DNA from: Halorussus pelagicus
GTDB taxonomy: Archaea > Halobacteriota > Halobacteria > Halobacteriales > Haladaptataceae
Assembly (NCBI RefSeq): GCF_004087835.1
Contig: NZ_CP035119.1
Span: 1,984,001-2,048,000 of the forward strand
DNA: 64,000 bases
Direction: 5' to 3'
A model generated the notes under the pieces. It was given only the letters and a program-made list of their open reading frames with translations. It was not told where the DNA came from and made no database searches. Numbering within the stretch: position 1 is the stretch's first letter; each line of letters starts with the position of its first letter. Made by a program: the position numbers and the translations under genes. Shown here piece after piece: positions 26,171 through 35,405 of the stretch.

Positions 26171-26305
26171 TTAGTGGACTTCGACCGTCTTCACGTCGCG
26201 GCTCCGCTCCTTCAGGAGGACGCGGTGCCCGCAGTACGGACAGCGAACGCCGCCGTACTCGTCGAGTTCCACGTCGCGCTTACACCGCGAACACTTGTAG
26301 CTCAT
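26171..26305 (-). CDS. rpoP: DNA-directed RNA polymerase subunit P
   Basis: 44 residues with one zinc ribbon: [22 protein letters not shown] (split CxxC pairs). It is the Rpb12/RpoP subunit of archaeal RNA polymerase. The ATG at 26305 overlaps the L37Ae stop (ATGA), so translation is coupled. Confidence 0.95.
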   Translation of the reverse strand: MSYKCSRCKRDVELDEYGGVRCPYCGHRVLLKERSRDVKTVEVH

Positions 26306-26583
26306 TCTTCGTCTTCGCCGAGCGCGGCACGGATGGAACGCGTGACCGTCCGGCCCGCGGGCGTCTCGGGGCGGTAGGTACCGCCCGCGTACTTGTAGCC
26401 GCAACTGCTGCACTGCCAGATACCGGTCCCCTGACGGTCAACGTCGTCGGTACCGCACTCGGGACAGGTGTGGTCGGCGTTCATGTCGCTCTCGATGTCG
26501 GCGACGCGCTTGCGGGAGACGCGGCCGTATCGCGCGCCGAAGCGACCGGCGCTTCCGGTTCGACTCTTCGTGTTTTCGGCCAT
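26302..26583 (-). CDS. rpl37ae: 50S ribosomal protein L37Ae
   Basis: 93 residues, zinc ribbon in [21 protein letters not shown] followed by [17 protein letters not shown], typical of eL43/L37Ae. First gene of the L37Ae-rpoP-pcc1-pfdB-DUF3194 run. A start at 26595 would add MRST; 26583 gives the family [12 protein letters not shown]-terminus. Confidence 0.95.
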   Translation of the reverse strand: MAENTKSRTGSAGRFGARYGRVSRKRVADIESDMNADHTCPECGTDDVDRQGTGIWQCSSCGYKYAGGTYRPETPAGRTVTRSIRAALGEDEE

Positions 26584-26637
26584 AGTACTGCGCATTTGCC
26601 CCGGCGCGCTGATAAAGCCTTTGAGTCGAGGCGGCGC

Positions 26638-29600
26638 TCAGGCCGCCGTCGTGGTTGCGGGCGCGTCCTCGTCGGGGTCGTCGGCGGGCACGCTCGGGTC
26701 CGTCGGGTCGGAGTCCTCGCCGTCGGGCACGCCGTCGCCGTCGGAATCGGCGTTCGTCGGGTCGCTCCCGCGCTCGACTTCCTCGCCGTCTTCGAGTCCG
26801 TCCTCGTCAGTATCTGGAGCGGTCGGGTCGGTGCCGTACTCGTTCACCTCCTCGCCGTCTTCGAGTCCGTCCTCGTCTGAATCAGCGTTCGTCGGGTCGG
26901 TGCCTGCCTCGATTTCTTCGCCGTCGGTTAGCCCGTCGTCGTCGGTATCTGGCACGGTCGGGTCGGTTCCGTACTCGTTCACCTCCTCGCCGTCGGTCAG
27001 TGCATCCTCATCGGTGTCTGCCGCGGTCGGGTCGGTTCCTGCCTCGATTTCTTCGCCGTCGAGCAGGCCATCGTCGTCGGTATCTGGGACGGTCGGGTCG
27101 GTGCCGTACTCGTTCACTTCCTCGCCGTCGAGCAGGCCATCGTCGTCCGAGTCCGGACTTGTCGGGTCAGTACCTGTCTCAACCTCTTCGCCGTCGGCGA
27201 GTCCATCCTCATCGGTGTCTGCCGCGGTCGGGTCGGTACCTGCCTCAATTTCTTCGCCGTCGGCAAGTCCATCCTCATCGGTGTCCGCCGCGGTCGGGTC
27301 GGTGTCGAGTTCCTTGATTTCGCGGGCGTCGTCTAACCCGTCGCCGTCGGTGTCGGCGCTCTCGGGGTCGGTGCCCGCTTCCTCCTCCTCGGCGTCGGTC
27401 AGACCGTCCTCGTCGGAGTCTGCTGGCGTCGTCGTGGTCGTGGTTGTCGCAGTAGTGGTTGTCGTTGCAGTAGTCGTTGTGGTCGTCGTGGTCGTAGTTG
27501 TCGTGGTCGTAGTCGTCGTGGTCGTGGTTGTCGCAGTAGTGGTTGTCGTAGTCGTCTCGGTAGTTGTGGAAGTGGTCTCAGTCGTCGCGGTCGTCTCGGT
27601 TGTACCAGTCGTCGTGGTTGCAGTCGTGGTAGTCGTTTCGGTGGTAGTCGTTTCGGTGGTAGTCGTCTCCGTGGTAGTCGTTTCGGTGGTAGTCGTCTCC
27701 GTGGTAGTCGTTTCGGTGGTCGTCGGTTCCGCCGTGGTGGTCGTCTTAGTCGTCGTTGCCGTCGTTTCTGTTGTCGGTGCGTCCTCTCCGGAGGGACCTG
27801 TGTCCCCTGTCGTCGTTTCCGTTGTTGTCGTCTCCGTGGTGGTCGTGGCTCCGTCTTCTGTCGTCGTCGTGGTCGTCGTCTCGGTCGCTGTTTCCGTCGT
27901 CGTCTCGATCGTGGTCGTCTCGTTCTCGTCCGCCGTATCCTGCGCGGACGTACTCGACGGGTCGAGGGGGTCGCTCCCTCGTTCGACTTCCTCACCGTCG
28001 GTGAAGCCGTCGTCGTCGGTGTCCGCGAGCGTCGCGTTCGTCCCGACTTCGTTTATCTCTCGCCCGTCGTCCAGTCCGTCATCGTCGGTATCGGCCATGC
28101 TCGGGTCGCTGAGCGGTTCCTCCAGTAACTCCTCGCCGTCGGTGAGTCCGTCGCCGTCGGTATCGGAGTCGGTTGGGTCGGTCGGTTCCAAATCGTAGTT
28201 CGGGAGACCAGCCACCTCGAAGCCGTCTTCGAGTCCATCGCCGTCGGTGTCCGGGTCTTGGGGGTCGGTACCGAGTTCGCGCTCGCGGCCATCGGTCAGG
28301 TTGTCCTCGTCGGAATCGGGACCATCGACGGTCGTCACCGGCGTTCGCCTCTCAGTTGTTGTGGTAGTCGTCGTTTCAGTGGTTGTCTCGGTTGTCGTCG
28401 GTTCCTCCGTGGTCGTTGCAGTCGTCGTGGTCGTAGTGTCGATGGTCGAAGTCGTGGTTTCAGTGGTCGTAGTGTCGATGGTCGAAGTCGTGGTTTCAGT
28501 GGTCGTAGTGTCGATGGTCGAAGTCGTGGTTTCAGTGGTCGTAGTGTCGATGGTCGAAGTCGTGGTTTCAGTGGTCGTGGTGTCGGTCATCCTCGTGGTC
28601 GTTGTCGTGCCCGGACTCGCCGAGTCCAGCGGGTCGGTCCCCTCTCGAACCTCCTCGCCGTCCCAGTAGCCGTCGCCGTCGGTGTCAGGATTCTCGGGGT
28701 CGGTGCCGAGTTCGCGCTCGCGGTCGTCGGTGAGGCCGTCGCTGTCGCTGTCGGTCGGTTCGGGGTCGTTGGGGTTGGTCGGGTCGCTTCCTTGCCGGAC
28801 TTCCTCGAAGTCGGCCAGTCCGTCACTGTCGGTGTCCGAGTCGGTCGGGTCCGTGTTGAAGTCGTAAATCTCCTCGAAGTCGTCGAGTCCGTCGCCGTCG
28901 GTGTCGGGATTCTCGGGGTCGGTGCCGAGTTCGCGCTCCTGTGGGTCGGCGAGACCGTCGCCGTCGGCGTCCTGCGAGGCCGGGTCGCCAGCGTCCAGCG
29001 GGTCGCTATCTCGCTCGATTTCCTCGCCGTCGGTGAGACCGTCACCGTCCGAGTCCGGTCCCGTCGGGTCAGTGTTGTAGCGGTCTACCTCCTCGCCGTC
29101 GGTGAGACCGTCGTCGTCCGTGTCGGGGTCGGTCGGGTCGGTTCCCAGCCCACGGAACTCCTCACCGTCGGGCACGCCGTCGCCGTCGCTGTCGGGATTT
29201 CGCGGGTCGGAGCCGAGTTCGCGCTCCTGTTCTCTGGCGAGTCCGTCGCCGTCGGCGTCGGTCTCGCTGGGGTCGTTGGGGTCGAGGGGGTCGCTCCCGC
29301 GCTCGACTTCCTCGCCGTCTTCGAGTCCGTCGCCGTCGGTGTCTCCGTCGGTCGGGATGGTGTTCCACTGATTGAGTTCCGCACCATCGCTGAGACCGTC
29401 GGTGTCCGTGTCCGCGCTGGTCGGTTCGGTCCGCAGGACGAACACCTCGTCGCCGTCGGTGAGACCGTCGCCGTCCGTGTCGGGGTCTGTCGGGTCGGTT
29501 CCGATGCGGCGCTCGCGGTCGTCGCGGAGACCGTCGCCGTCGGAATCGGCCACTCGGGTCCCCTCGCCGTCTCCGCCGTTACCGCCGTCGCCGTCACCGC

Positions 29601-30966
29601 CAGCACCTCCATCGCCGTAGTGGTGATGGACCTCGACGCGCTTGTTCACGACGGTCTGGGTCTGCTCGACGATGACCGTCGGCTTGACCACCTGTCGCTC
29701 GACGGAATCCCGGACGACGATTGCGGCGCTCTGACGGAGGACGAGCAGAATCTGGCTCAGTTCGAGGTTCACGACGGTTCGCCGTTCGTTCGCGCACGTC
29801 GGACAGGCCGACAGCGCGTTTCGGCAGGTCCCCTGCGCGGCGAACTGCACTTGCTCGACTGTCGCCCGCTGGGACTGCGAGACGGACCCGGACGCGGACG
29901 CTTGGGCCGCGACCTGCTGTTGCTCGATGGTTACCTGCTGGCTCCGGGCGGCCGCGCCCTTCGCGGCCCCCGCGGCCGCGGCCTGCACCTGCTCGACGCG
30001 GGCGCGCTGGCTCTGGGAGAGCGCGCCGGAACTCCCGCCGAGCGCCGACACCTGCACTTGCTTGACGTTGTTCTCTTGGCTCCCCTCGATGGCCCCCTTC
30101 GCCGCCCCGAGCGCCGCGTACTTCGACTTCTCGGTGCCGGAGACGCGATACTGCTCCAGCGTCCCGTAGGAAGCCCCCTGTGCGGCCTCGCGTATCTTGC
30201 CGACGCGGTCGCTTTCGGTCCCGACCGCTCCGCGGGTCGCGCCCGCCGCGGCTCCTTCGGCGGCCTTCTGCAACTGCTCGACCTCGACTTGCTGGTGCTG
30301 TGCGACCGCGCCGTGGGTCGCGCCGTAACTCGCCGACTGCAACTGCTCGACGCTGGCGTTCTGGCGCTGAGAGAGACTTCCCTTGGTCCCGCCGCCGACG
30401 CCCGCCGCGATTTGCGATTGGTTCACCGCGGCCCCTTGGGCCTGCATCAGCGCGCCGTAGGAGGCCCCTTTGACGGACGCCTGAATCTGCTCGACCGAGG
30501 CGTTCTGCACCTGCGAGACCGCCGTCAGCGCCCCGTCTCTCGCCGACGCCAGTTGCTCTTGGGTTACGTTCACGCCCTGTTCGCTGGCGAGCGCGGCCGC
30601 CTCTTTCACGCCGGTCGAGACGGCCGACTGCTGGGTCGCCGAGAGTCCGTGCGTCTCTTCGGCGGGCGCGAGCGCCGGAAGGTCGCGCTTCGGGGCGTTC
30701 GCTTCGTTCGGAATCCCCGCGAGCGTCGGCACCGCTCCCGACAGTTTCGCCAAGCCGAGACGCTCGCGCACCGCCGAGAGCGACTGGGCGCTCGAAAGCG
30801 ATGCTTGTGATATCTGCGCGGTCCCGGCGGCCGCTCTCTGCGATGTCGATTCTCGGCCGTCGTCGCGCCCGGCGAGCGCGGTCGATGCGCCCGCCGTCGC
30901 AACGAAGAGGACGACAACCAGCACGGCCAATTTCTCCCGTCCGGTGGTCGAGTCGTCAGTGGACAT
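26638..30966 (-). CDS. large secreted repeat protein, Thr-rich with Asp-rich calcium-type repeats
   Basis: 1442 residues. A Sec-type signal ([21 protein letters not shown], here shortened; about 13-32) is followed by a 23-residue repeat region (about 130-380) built on VEQxQxAAxGAxxGA, a small Cys cluster (Cys381, Cys388, Cys391), HHHYGDGG, then many [12 protein letters not shown] thrombospondin type 3-like calcium repeats in three blocks, separated by long Thr/Ser-rich runs that are likely heavily glycosylated. It ends at PATTTAA with no membrane anchor or sorting motif, so it is probably released or non-covalently held at the S-layer. Adhesion or surface-coat role is inferred. Four perfect 36-bp tandem repeats lie inside. 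Confidence 0.9.
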   Translation of the reverse strand: MSTDDSTTGREKLAVLVVVLFVATAGASTALAGRDDGRESTSQRAAAGTAQISQASLSSAQSLSAVRERLGLAKLSGAVPTLAGIPNEANAPKRDLPALAPAEETHGLSATQQSAVSTGVKEAAALASEQGVNVTQEQLASARDGALTAVSQVQNASVEQIQASVKGASYGALMQAQGAAVNQSQIAAGVGGGTKGSLSQRQNASVEQLQSASYGATHGAVAQHQQVEVEQLQKAAEGAAAGATRGAVGTESDRVGKIREAAQGASYGTLEQYRVSGTEKSKYAALGAAKGAIEGSQENNVKQVQVSALGGSSGALSQSQRARVEQVQAAAAGAAKGAAARSQQVTIEQQQVAAQASASGSVSQSQRATVEQVQFAAQGTCRNALSACPTCANERRTVVNLELSQILLVLRQSAAIVVRDSVERQVVKPTVIVEQTQTVVNKRVEVHHHYGDGGAGGDGDGGNGGDGEGTRVADSDGDGLRDDRERRIGTDPTDPDTDGDGLTDGDEVFVLRTEPTSADTDTDGLSDGAELNQWNTIPTDGDTDGDGLEDGEEVERGSDPLDPNDPSETDADGDGLAREQERELGSDPRNPDSDGDGVPDGEEFRGLGTDPTDPDTDDDGLTDGEEVDRYNTDPTGPDSDGDGLTDGEEIERDSDPLDAGDPASQDADGDGLADPQERELGTDPENPDTDGDGLDDFEEIYDFNTDPTDSDTDSDGLADFEEVRQGSDPTNPNDPEPTDSDSDGLTDDRERELGTDPENPDTDGDGYWDGEEVREGTDPLDSASPGTTTTTRMTDTTTTETTTSTIDTTTTETTTSTIDTTTTETTTSTIDTTTTETTTSTIDTTTTTTATTTEEPTTTETTTETTTTTTTERRTPVTTVDGPDSDEDNLTDGRERELGTDPQDPDTDGDGLEDGFEVAGLPNYDLEPTDPTDSDTDGDGLTDGEELLEEPLSDPSMADTDDDGLDDGREINEVGTNATLADTDDDGFTDGEEVERGSDPLDPSSTSAQDTADENETTTIETTTETATETTTTTTTEDGATTTTETTTTETTTGDTGPSGEDAPTTETTATTTKTTTTAEPTTTETTTTETTTTETTTTETTTTETTTTETTTTTATTTTGTTETTATTETTSTTTETTTTTTTATTTTTTTTTTTTTTTTTTTTTATTTTTATTTTTTTPADSDEDGLTDAEEEEAGTDPESADTDGDGLDDAREIKELDTDPTAADTDEDGLADGEEIEAGTDPTAADTDEDGLADGEEVETGTDPTSPDSDDDGLLDGEEVNEYGTDPTVPDTDDDGLLDGEEIEAGTDPTAADTDEDALTDGEEVNEYGTDPTVPDTDDDGLTDGEEIEAGTDPTNADSDEDGLEDGEEVNEYGTDPTAPDTDEDGLEDGEEVERGSDPTNADSDGDGVPDGEDSDPTDPSVPADDPDEDAPATTTAA
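28436..28579. repeat. four 36-bp tandem repeats in the secreted protein gene
   Basis: Four copies of a 36-bp unit beginning GTGTCGATGGTCGAAGTC, at 28436, 28472, 28508 and 28544, nearly identical in DNA (only the end of the last copy differs) and encoding a [12 protein letters not shown]-type unit on the minus strand. Base identity beyond protein need indicates recent expansion. Confidence 0.85.
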
Positions 30967-31264
30967 GCTCGCTCGCCGTGTCGAGAGACCGAACTAAAAC
31001 CACGGAAGAACGTTTTGGCAGATTTACGCGCCGAACGTCCGCTTGAACGGACCTATCCGTTTCGTGACGGGAATCTCGTCGCGGCCGCGACGGACGGTCC
31101 GAACGACAATCGTCACGGTCGGCGACGGCGACACGAGCGATTACTCCGTCGTCTGCGAGGACGGAGAGCGGACCTCGCTCAGCTATCGTGACCGTAAACG
31201 GTCATGTACCGCGCGTGAAAACCGTAATCGCTCACGACGCCTGCGAAATCCGGATGTAAACGGG
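30967..31264. other. intergenic region between the secreted protein and a small membrane protein
   Basis: 298 bases with no gene I can support. A plus-strand open frame runs through it (about 31043-31462), carrying a short stretch resembling haloarchaeal protein sequence (TIVTVGDGDTSDYSVV) before losing any recognisable character. It could be a gene relic. The promoter for the leftward giant gene should lie just right of 30966, but no clear TATA box stands out. Confidence 0.4.
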
Positions 31265-31432
31265 TCACTCCCCGTCGTCGGTCGGCGGATTGACCAACTC
31301 GTGGGCGATGACCGCGAGCGAAGCCACCAACCCCGCGATTGCGCCCGGAATCCCCGTGAACTGTCCGACCAGAAACCCGCCCCCGGAAAGCAGCGGAATG
31401 GCCGCGAGGACCGCGTCGTAGTAGCTGAGCAT
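31265..31432 (-). CDS. small membrane protein (55 aa)
   Basis: 55 residues, ATG at 31432 and TGA at 31265-31267. It reads MLSYYDAVLAAIPLLSGGGF, followed by a second hydrophobic stretch (GAIAGLVASLAVIAHELV) and an acidic end, NPPTDDGE, so two membrane helices. A TATA box (AATTATATC) inside an inverted repeat (31436-31453) lies 5-20 bases upstream, which is close but fits a short leader. High GC and codon bias match the neighbours. Function unknown; similar small two-helix proteins are frequent in haloarchaea. Confidence 0.65.
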   Translation of the reverse strand: MLSYYDAVLAAIPLLSGGGFLVGQFTGIPGAIAGLVASLAVIAHELVNPPTDDGE

Positions 31433-31435
31433 TAC

Positions 31436-31453
31436 GTAATTAGATATAATTAC
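31436..31453. promoter_or_regulatory. palindrome in the promoter of the 55-aa membrane protein
   Basis: GTAATTA-GATA-TAATTAC: perfect 7-bp arms around 4 bases, just upstream of the ATG and overlapping the AT-rich promoter. Could be an operator; regulator unknown. Confidence 0.35.
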
Positions 31454-31626
31454 GAACCCTAAGAAGCTTGGGGCCTCCGGTCGTCGGCCATCCGGTCGAA
31501 CGGGGTCGTCTGACTCGTCGGGCCGTCAGACCATCGAACACGCCATATCCGCCGGAGTCGTCAGCCCTGCCGGACCCGCGACACCCGCCGCTACGAGGGG
31601 GTTTGCTCGCTTCAGAAACGCCGCGC

Positions 31627-32361
31627 TCACCCGGACTGGAGACCGGCCTCGGCGAGCGCGTCGTTGAGGTCCGCCCGGACTCGCTCGCCGCGCTCGCGGT
31701 CCATCGCGGTCGTGACGACGCGGTTCTCCTGCACGCTGGAGCCGTCCCGGATGAGCATCCGGACGTTGCCGTTCTCGTCGGCGCGGGTCGCCTTCGCCCG
31801 GACGCCGGTCCGACTGCCCGACCCGCCCGCGTCGATGGGACCGGGGATTATCTTCTTGACGTGCGGGTGGCCCGCGACCGTCTCGATTGCGGTCCGGCCC
31901 GCGCGGTCGCCGATGAGCGTCGAGTGACTCCCGCCTAGCTTCTCGGCCGGACTCGCCTCCACGACTTCCAGCGCGCGGTCCCCCCGGCGCGCGAGGACGC
32001 TCTCGACGGCTCCGTCCTCACCGCTATCGCCGATGCGGTAGAACGAGTGGTGGAGTTGGCTCCGAGTCGCCCGAAGCACGTCCCGGTCGCCCGCGGCGTA
32101 CACCTCCTCGGGGCGCTTGCGCCGCACCTCGTCGGCGACCCGCCCCGCGAAGTTCCGGAGTTCCACGACACCCGCCTCGCCGCCGTCCTCGGGCGTGGTC
32201 GTGACGTGAGTCTCGCCGACGATGTCCTCGTCGTCCAACATCGTCAGCGTCGCGCGGTCGCGGTCGAGTTCCAGCACCACGGCGTCGGCGTTGGGCGTCC
32301 GACAGACCAGACAGTAGTCGCCCGGTCGTTCGAGGGGGGACGCACACTGCCGACAGTCCAT
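31627..32361 (-). CDS. DUF2103 predicted metal-binding protein
   Basis: 244 residues. An N-terminal zinc ribbon (CRQCASPLERPGDYCLVC) precedes the DUF2103 domain (GGSHSTLIGDRAGRTAIETV and HPHVKKIIPGPI are the conserved parts, about 145-190). This archaeal family is predicted to bind metal or nucleic acid; the job is not known. ATG 32361 is chosen over an adjacent TTG. It follows bioD by 51 bases on the same strand, possibly in the same transcript, but the link to biotin is not established. Confidence 0.85.
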   Translation of the reverse strand: MDCRQCASPLERPGDYCLVCRTPNADAVVLELDRDRATLTMLDDEDIVGETHVTTTPEDGGEAGVVELRNFAGRVADEVRRKRPEEVYAAGDRDVLRATRSQLHHSFYRIGDSGEDGAVESVLARRGDRALEVVEASPAEKLGGSHSTLIGDRAGRTAIETVAGHPHVKKIIPGPIDAGGSGSRTGVRAKATRADENGNVRMLIRDGSSVQENRVVTTAMDRERGERVRADLNDALAEAGLQSG

Positions 32362-32412
32362 ACCCAATCCTAGCTCTGGCGTCGGTTTAACCCCGGTGCT
32401 TTCGGTTGGCAG

Positions 32413-33105
32413 TCAGCGGTCGTCGGTCGTGGAGTCGTCAGGAAACACCGAGTTCGGCAGTTCCACTTCGAGTTCGGCCGCCGCCTCAGCGGGCGAATCA
32501 AACTCGACTGGGGGAAGCGTCGCCACGGTCGCATCGGTCGTCTCGGCGAGGACTTCGGGGTTGGTCCGCTCGGCGGTCGTCGCCCCCTCGTACTCGTTGA
32601 GGACGATACCCGTGACCGAAACCCCGCGACGCCGGAGCGCCTCGACCGTCAGCGCGGTGTGATTCAACGTCCCGAGGCCCGACCGGGCGACGACGAGCGC
32701 CGGGAGTCCGAGGTCGGCCACGAGGTCCACGACCTCCCGGCCGTCGGCCAACGGGACCCGCAGACCGCCGATACCTTCGACCACGCCGACCTCGCTCTCG
32801 GCCAGCGCCTGCTGGCAGTCCGACAGAATTTCGGCGTAGGCCAGCGACTCGCCTGACTCCTCGGCCGCCACCGCGGGAGCCAGCGGCGGTTCGAGTCGTC
32901 GGAGACAGGTGGCGGCGTCGTCGGTGCCGCACGCCTCGGCGACGAATCCCGCGTCGTCGTCGGGCGGATAGCCGGTCTGAGCTGGTTTCACGGCTCGGGC
33001 GTCGAGGTCCGATTCGCGGAGTCGCGCGACTACCGCGGCCGTCACTATCGTCTTGCCGACGCCGGTATCGGTGCCGACGACGGCGAAGTGTTGGTGGTCG
33101 GTCAT
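32413..33105 (-). CDS. bioD: dethiobiotin synthase
   Basis: 230 residues. BioD closes the ureido ring of DAPA with CO2 and ATP to make dethiobiotin. P-loop GTDTGVGKTIVTAAV, VKPAQTGYP and VEGIGGLRVPLADGREVVDLV (split here) are clear family motifs. The ATG overlaps the bioF stop by four bases. Last gene of the bioB-bioU-bioF-bioD operon. Confidence 0.95.
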   Translation of the reverse strand: MTDHQHFAVVGTDTGVGKTIVTAAVVARLRESDLDARAVKPAQTGYPPDDDAGFVAEACGTDDAATCLRRLEPPLAPAVAAEESGESLAYAEILSDCQQALAESEVGVVEGIGGLRVPLADGREVVDLVADLGLPALVVARSGLGTLNHTALTVEALRRRGVSVTGIVLNEYEGATTAERTNPEVLAETTDATVATLPPVEFDSPAEAAAELEVELPNSVFPDDSTTDDR

Positions 33106-34325
33106 ACGATGTCGAGTTGCGTCGCTTCTCTCTCGAAGGCGTCGAGACAGGCGTCTATGTCCGCTTCGGTGTGGGTCGCCATCGGTGCAACCCGGATGCG
33201 ACTCGTGCCGTCCGGGACCGTCGGCGGCCGGATGGCCGGAGCAACAACATCTGAGTCGCGGAGGCGGTCGGCGAGCGCCAGCGCGTCGGACCGGTCGCCG
33301 ACCAGCACCGGGAGAATGTGCGAGTCGCCGAGGATTTCGAAGCCCAGCGACGCCAGTCCATCCCGGAGGTATTCGACGTTGGCCCAGAATCCGTCTCGAA
33401 CGTCGCCCTCGCTGGCGATTCTGAGGGCCTCGCGGGCCGCCCCGACGGCTGGTGGCGCGAGACCGGTCGAGTAGACGAACGACCGCGCCTCGTTGACCAG
33501 CAGTTCCACGAGCGGTTCGTCACCGGCGACGTAGCCGCCCTGACTGGCGAGCGCTTTCGAGAGCGTTCCCATCTGGATGTCCACGCGGTCCGAGAGACCT
33601 TCGCGCTGGACGATACCCCCGCCGTTTTCGTGGAGACCGGTGGCGTGGGCCTCGTCCACCATCACCCACGCGCCGTGTCGCTCGGCGGCGTCGCAGATAG
33701 CTTCAAGCGGCGCGACCGTCCCGTCCATGCTGAACACGCTATCGGTCACGACCAGCCACCGCTCGTCGGCCGCCGGGTCGGACTCGGCCCGCTCGGCCAT
33801 CCGGTCGGCGAGCGCGTCGGCGTCGCAGTGGTCGTAAACGACGGTTTTCGCCCCGGAGAGCCGACAGCCGTCCACGATGCTGGCGTGGTTCAACTCGTCG
33901 GAGAAGATAACGTCCGGGTCGAGCGCCCCGACAGTGCCGACGTTTGCGGCGTAGCCCGACGAGAAGACCAGCGCGCGCTCGGCGTCTTTGGTCTCTGCGA
34001 GGTCGCGTTCGAGTGCCCGGTGGAGAGCGGTGTCACCCGTGACGAGTCGGCTCGCGCCAGCGCCGGTCCCGATATCGCTGGCGGCGTCGGCGGCCGCCCG
34101 CTCGACTCGTGGGTCGTCGGCGAGACCGAGGTAGTTGTTCGCGGCGAACACAAGTCGCTCCTCGTCGGCGAACGCCGGTTCGTCACCCTTCGGGTCGGGC
34201 GCGAACCGGGTCCGGGCGGTGACGCCTTCGGCGGGTTCGAGGACCCGCCGGAGGTCCCGAGACTCACGGTCGGCCAGCGGTTTCTCGGGGTCGAACCCCC
34301 TATCGGGGGCGTCTCGGTCGGCCAT
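33102..34325 (-). CDS. bioF: 8-amino-7-oxononanoate synthase (KAPA synthase)
   Basis: 407 residues of a PLP-dependent alpha-oxoamine synthase joining pimeloyl thioester with alanine. PLP lysine is Lys257 in GTLSKALASQGGYV; DEAHATGLHENGGG and DELNHASIVDG are the other cofactor-site motifs. It starts 6 bases after bioU. The source of the pimeloyl substrate in this organism is not visible in the window. Confidence 0.95.
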   Translation of the reverse strand: MADRDAPDRGFDPEKPLADRESRDLRRVLEPAEGVTARTRFAPDPKGDEPAFADEERLVFAANNYLGLADDPRVERAAADAASDIGTGAGASRLVTGDTALHRALERDLAETKDAERALVFSSGYAANVGTVGALDPDVIFSDELNHASIVDGCRLSGAKTVVYDHCDADALADRMAERAESDPAADERWLVVTDSVFSMDGTVAPLEAICDAAERHGAWVMVDEAHATGLHENGGGIVQREGLSDRVDIQMGTLSKALASQGGYVAGDEPLVELLVNEARSFVYSTGLAPPAVGAAREALRIASEGDVRDGFWANVEYLRDGLASLGFEILGDSHILPVLVGDRSDALALADRLRDSDVVAPAIRPPTVPDGTSRIRVAPMATHTEADIDACLDAFEREATQLDIV

Positions 34326-34331
34326 GACAGA

Positions 34332-35390
34332 TTAGAAGCCCGGCATCAGTTCCGCCGGGCCGAACACGCCGTAGTCGCCAGCCCGGTTGCGCCGGACAGC
34401 GGACTTCAGGTAGCCGAGCGCGGGACCGTTGACGTTCGCGGCCATGCTGGTCGCGTCGTCCAGTTGGAACGTGTTCGTCCCGCGCTCGCCGTCGAAGGTC
34501 CGGCCGGTGACGCGGACCGTCGTGGTCGTCGGCTTCTCGTCGTTGCGCACGTCGAGGACGCCGCCGACCGTCACGTCCTCGGCGTCACAGATGCCCGCCC
34601 GTTCGAGAAGCACGTCGTCGGCGTGTTCCATATCCTCGAACTCGATGACGCCGTCGTGTTCCGCGACGACCGCCTCGATTTCGTCCTCGCTCATCTCGCG
34701 GGCGGTCTCCATGTCGTAGTCGTCGAGGTGGGCGATGTCTTCCCGGACCGTCCCCCGGTTGTCCTCGTAGCCCGACTTGAGACCGACGCCCCACCGGATT
34801 TCGACCTCCTCGACCTCGACGAACGATTGGGCGGCAAGGGCGGCCGCGCCGGTGAGGACGCCGGGAGTCGCTCCCGCACCGCAGACGAAGGTGATACCCG
34901 AGTCTCGGAAGGACTCCTCGCGGTCTTCGAGTTCCCCGATGACCCGCGAGCGTTTCAACACGTCCACGAGGACTCCCTCGTAGTCGGCGTCGGCAAACTG
35001 CTCGGCGATTCGGGGGATGAAGTCGTGTTCGAGGTTCGGGAGCGCCATCACCACCGCGTCGATGGCGTCGCTCTCGGCGATGACGTCTTCGATGGGCGTC
35101 TCGGTCGGTTCGCCCTGCTCGGAGGCGACGACGCCCGCGTCCTCGCCGCGCTGTTTGACGGCCGCACCGCCGTCGGTTCGGGCCGGGTCGGTGTCGCCGG
35201 TCCCGTCGCCCGCGATGTTGCCCTCCGTCGCGTCGAGGAGTTCGTCGGCGTCGAGACCGTCGTGGTCGATTGCGACCCCGTGGCGGTCACAGGCCGCGAC
35301 GGGGGTGAGACCGTCCTTGTCCGTACTCACTTCGAGCGTTCGTCTGCCGATACCGCCGGTGCCGAGTACCGCGAAGTTGATGTCGTCCAT
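34332..35390 (-). CDS. bioU: probable BioU, KAPA-to-DAPA converting suicide enzyme
   Basis: 352 residues with a Rossmann start (NFAVLGTGGIGRRTLEV) and a dehydrogenase-like C-terminal part. It sits between bioB and bioF in the operon, where bioA would be expected, and no BioA-type aminotransferase is present. BioU, described in cyanobacteria and also found in haloarchaea, uses its own lysine as amino donor to turn KAPA into DAPA, working with NAD(P)H and CO2. A likely candidate lysine is Lys146 (VLVDVLKRSRVIGEL), which I infer only. Internal residues 60-80 are an acidic, low-complexity insertion. An ordinary NAD-dependent oxidoreductase is the alternative. Confidence 0.8.
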   Translation of the reverse strand: MDDINFAVLGTGGIGRRTLEVSTDKDGLTPVAACDRHGVAIDHDGLDADELLDATEGNIAGDGTGDTDPARTDGGAAVKQRGEDAGVVASEQGEPTETPIEDVIAESDAIDAVVMALPNLEHDFIPRIAEQFADADYEGVLVDVLKRSRVIGELEDREESFRDSGITFVCGAGATPGVLTGAAALAAQSFVEVEEVEIRWGVGLKSGYEDNRGTVREDIAHLDDYDMETAREMSEDEIEAVVAEHDGVIEFEDMEHADDVLLERAGICDAEDVTVGGVLDVRNDEKPTTTTVRVTGRTFDGERGTNTFQLDDATSMAANVNGPALGYLKSAVRRNRAGDYGVFGPAELMPGF

Positions 35391-35405
35391 GATGAATGAA
35401 GATTC

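Noticed and set aside
25642-28198. long plus-strand frames over pcc1, L37Ae and the giant gene
   Set aside because: Antisense frames created by GC bias and Thr/Asp codon runs; Val/Ser homopolymer translation mirrors ACC/GAC codons of the real gene.
28436-28579. regular repeats that could be taken for a CRISPR array
   Set aside because: Units are directly adjacent without unique spacers and stay in frame in a Thr-rich coding region.
31043-31462. 140-codon plus-strand frame near the small membrane protein
   Set aside because: Only a short part resembles protein, the rest is Arg-rich noise and it lies antisense to the better supported 55-residue gene.
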